A DNA stretch of 7,019 nucleotides from an uncultured bacterium (GTDB taxonomy: Bacteria; Actinomycetota; Coriobacteriia; Coriobacteriales; Eggerthellaceae). The notes below the pieces were generated by a model. The model searched no databases, was not told the DNA's origin, and saw only the letters and a list, made by a program, of their open reading frames with translations. Below, piece after piece: positions 5,641 through 7,019 of the stretch; the stretch's first letter is position 1; every line of letters starts with the position of its first letter. A program made the position numbers and the translations under genes. Where the stretch lies: the NCBI GenBank assembly GCA_905215325.1, contig CAJMPP010000051.1:1-7019 (forward strand), given 5' to 3'.

Positions 5641-5802
5641 CACACGGGGCTTAGCCGCTGCGTGCGTCCGTTAGACGTGGCGTATGTTCGCAGCGAACTC
5701 GGGCTTGTGCCGTGTGCGTTTCCGGGTTGGGCGACTTAGATGCGTTCGCTTGCCCAGCCGCGTCCTTGACGAGGGACGGCCGCTTTCCCGAACAGGGAAG
5801 GC
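5640..5802 (+). promoter_or_regulatory. Structured leader RNA between the Tyr leader ORF and the symporter
   Basis: Several stems follow one another. The outer 8-bp stem is 5640-5647 (GCACACGG) with 5710-5717 (CCGTGTGC). Nested within it are 5656-5662 (CGCTGCG) with 5689-5695, and 5664-5668 with 5674-5678. A 10-bp stem with three G-U pairs follows: 5725-5734 with 5750-5759. Then come 5761-5766 with 5773-5778, and 5782-5789 with 5795-5802. No T-run follows any of them, so an intrinsic terminator is not evident. Rho-dependent termination or control of translation is more likely. The outer stem starts on the leader stop codon. Confidence 0.5.
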
Positions 5803-5821
5803 TTACGGTCTACACGATATC

Positions 5822-5840
5822 GATCGGTAAAGGAACGATC
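5822..5840 (+). promoter_or_regulatory. Ribosome-binding site of the symporter presented in a hairpin loop
   Basis: GATCG (5822-5826) can pair with CGATC (5836-5840), placing the Shine-Dalgarno AAAGGA (5829-5834) in the 9-nt loop directly before ATG 5841. The preceding CGATATCG (5815-5822) offers alternative pairing partners for the same arms. This could tune initiation as part of the leader control. Confidence 0.4.
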
Positions 5841-7019
5841 ATGGTCGCAAAAATCTGCATGGTTTTGATTTTCGTTGGCGTGGCGGTCGGGGTCGGCTTG
5901 TACTGCCGCCGCACCACCACGAGCGTCGATGGTTTCGTTCTGGGTGGGCGCAATGTCGGCCCCTGGATGAGCGCTTTCGCATACGGTACCAGCTACTTCT
6001 CCGCCGTGGTGTTCGTCGGCTATGCCGGCCAGTTCGGTTGGAAATACGGCATCGCCGCCGTGTGGGCCGGCATCGGAAACGCCATCCTCGGCAGTCTATT
6101 GGCCTGGTGGGTGCTCGGACCGCGCACGCGCGAGATGACGCATCGACTGGGCGCCACCACCATGCCCGAGTTCTTCGGCAAGCGTTTTCAGTCGAAGGGC
6201 CTGCGCATTGCCAGTGCGGCGATCATCTTCGTGTTCCTGATCCCGTACACCGCAAGCGTATACAACGGCCTGTCCCGCCTGTTCGGCATGGCGTTCGGCT
6301 TTCCTTACGAAGTGTGCGTCATCGGCATGGCCGTCATCACGTGCCTGTACGTGGTTCTGGGCGGTTACATGGCAACCGTTATGAACGACTTCCTGCAGGG
6401 CATCGTCATGCTGTTCGGCATCGTCGCGGTCATCGCGGCGGTCATCCTGAACAACGGCGGCTTCAGCGAGGCCATCACCACGCTGTCGCAGATCCCGGCC
6501 GAAGGTTCGCAGATGGCCGGCCCGTTCGTCAGCATGTTCGGGCCCGACCTGTTCAACCTGCTCGGCGTGGTGGTGCTGACCAGCCTTGGCACCTGGGGTT
6601 TGCCGCAGATGGTGCAGAAGTTCTACGCCATCAAATCGGGCCCGGCGGTGAAGCAGGGTGCCATCATCTCCACGCTGTTCGCGTTCGTGGTCGCCGGTGG
6701 CAGCTACTTCCTGGGCGGTTTCGGTCGTCTGTACGCCGATAAGATCGAAATCGGTCCCACCGGCATCCCGGTATACGACTCCATCATCCCGACTATGCTA
6801 TCCACCTTGCCCGATATCCTCATCGGCATCGTCATCGTGCTCGTGCTGTCCGCCAGCATGTCCACGCTGTCTTCGCTCGTGCTGACTTCGTCCTCCACGC
6901 TGACGCTCGACCTTCTACAGGGCAACGTGGTGAAGAAGATGAGCGAGCAGAGCAAGCTCGGCTGGATGCGCGCCCTCATCGTGGTGTTCATCATCGTGTC
7001 CGCGGCGCTGGCGTTGGTT
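5841..7019 (+). CDS. Sodium:solute symporter (SSS family), C-terminus beyond the window
   Basis: This inner-membrane transporter couples sodium-ion entry to solute uptake. The first 393 residues are present with no stop; family members are usually 450-550 residues with about 13 membrane helices, so the last few helices are missing. The protein starts directly in a membrane helix (MVAKICMVLIFVGVAVGVGL), then has the family's DGFVLGGRNVGPW loop and the AFAYGTSYFSAVVFVGYAG helix. Repeated hydrophobic helices follow, with the helix-8-type signature LSASMSTLSSL..SSSTLTLD near residues 336-356. The start is supported by AAAGGA 6 nt upstream. The substrate cannot be read directly. The tyrosine-rich leader and the aryl-acid genes next door suggest an aromatic amino acid or aryl acid, which is inference. 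PutP- or PanF-like substrates remain possible. Confidence 0.88.
   Translation, partial: MVAKICMVLIFVGVAVGVGLYCRRTTTSVDGFVLGGRNVGPWMSAFAYGTSYFSAVVFVGYAGQFGWKYGIAAVWAGIGNAILGSLLAWWVLGPRTREMTHRLGATTMPEFFGKRFQSKGLRIASAAIIFVFLIPYTASVYNGLSRLFGMAFGFPYEVCVIGMAVITCLYVVLGGYMATVMNDFLQGIVMLFGIVAVIAAVILNNGGFSEAITTLSQIPAEGSQMAGPFVSMFGPDLFNLLGVVVLTSLGTWGLPQMVQKFYAIKSGPAVKQGAIISTLFAFVVAGGSYFLGGFGRLYADKIEIGPTGIPVYDSIIPTMLSTLPDILIGIVIVLVLSASMSTLSSLVLTSSSTLTLDLLQGNVVKKMSEQSKLGWMRALIVVFIIVSAALALV

Overview
The window is high-GC bacterial DNA, and all the genes I call are on the + strand. Codon use, the gene set (a CAIR mutase, an indolepyruvate:ferredoxin oxidoreductase, a phenylacetate-CoA-ligase-like enzyme and a sodium:solute symporter) and apparently leaderless transcripts together suggest an anaerobic high-GC Gram-positive. 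My best guess is Coriobacteriia (Eggerthellaceae-like, gut). This placement is inference, because no taxonomic marker gene is present.

Layout. Positions 1-335 carry no convincing gene: perhaps the last bases of an insertion sequence, then a degenerate 28-bp tandem repeat (60-199), then pyrimidine-rich DNA. purE (380-850) follows with its own promoter candidate and a clear intrinsic terminator (866-896). A perfect ParB-binding parS site (935-950) lies between purE and iorA. iorA (997-2949) and iorB (2951-3547) form a tight operon ending in a 12-bp hairpin. A 429-bp gap then holds an 8+8 inverted repeat, a promoter, a leaderless 22-codon leader ORF and an RNA stem-loop, followed by a phenylacetate-CoA ligase gene (3977-5218) and a strong terminator hairpin. 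A 622-bp gap holds a second promoter, a leaderless 59-codon leader ORF ending in a tyrosine-rich run, and about 200 nt of structured RNA. Last is a sodium:solute symporter (5841 to the window edge, incomplete).

How the genes fit together. IorAB interconverts aryl-pyruvates and aryl-acetyl-CoAs, using ferredoxin as electron carrier. The ligase makes aryl-acetyl-CoA from aryl-acetates. Together they can salvage aryl acids into aromatic amino acids, or run in the other direction as aromatic amino acid fermentation. The symporter may import the matching substrate.

The most notable observation is that the two gaps share one design. In both, a -10 box sits exactly 7 nt before an ATG, and a short ORF ends in Arg-(Trp or Tyr)-Leu-UAG. 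In both, an 8-bp perfect RNA stem begins exactly at the G of that UAG. This looks like a pair of aromatic-amino-acid-responsive leader-peptide attenuators, one of Trp type and one of Tyr type, controlling an aryl-acid enzyme and a transporter. I know of no described system with this layout for these genes, but I could not search for one.
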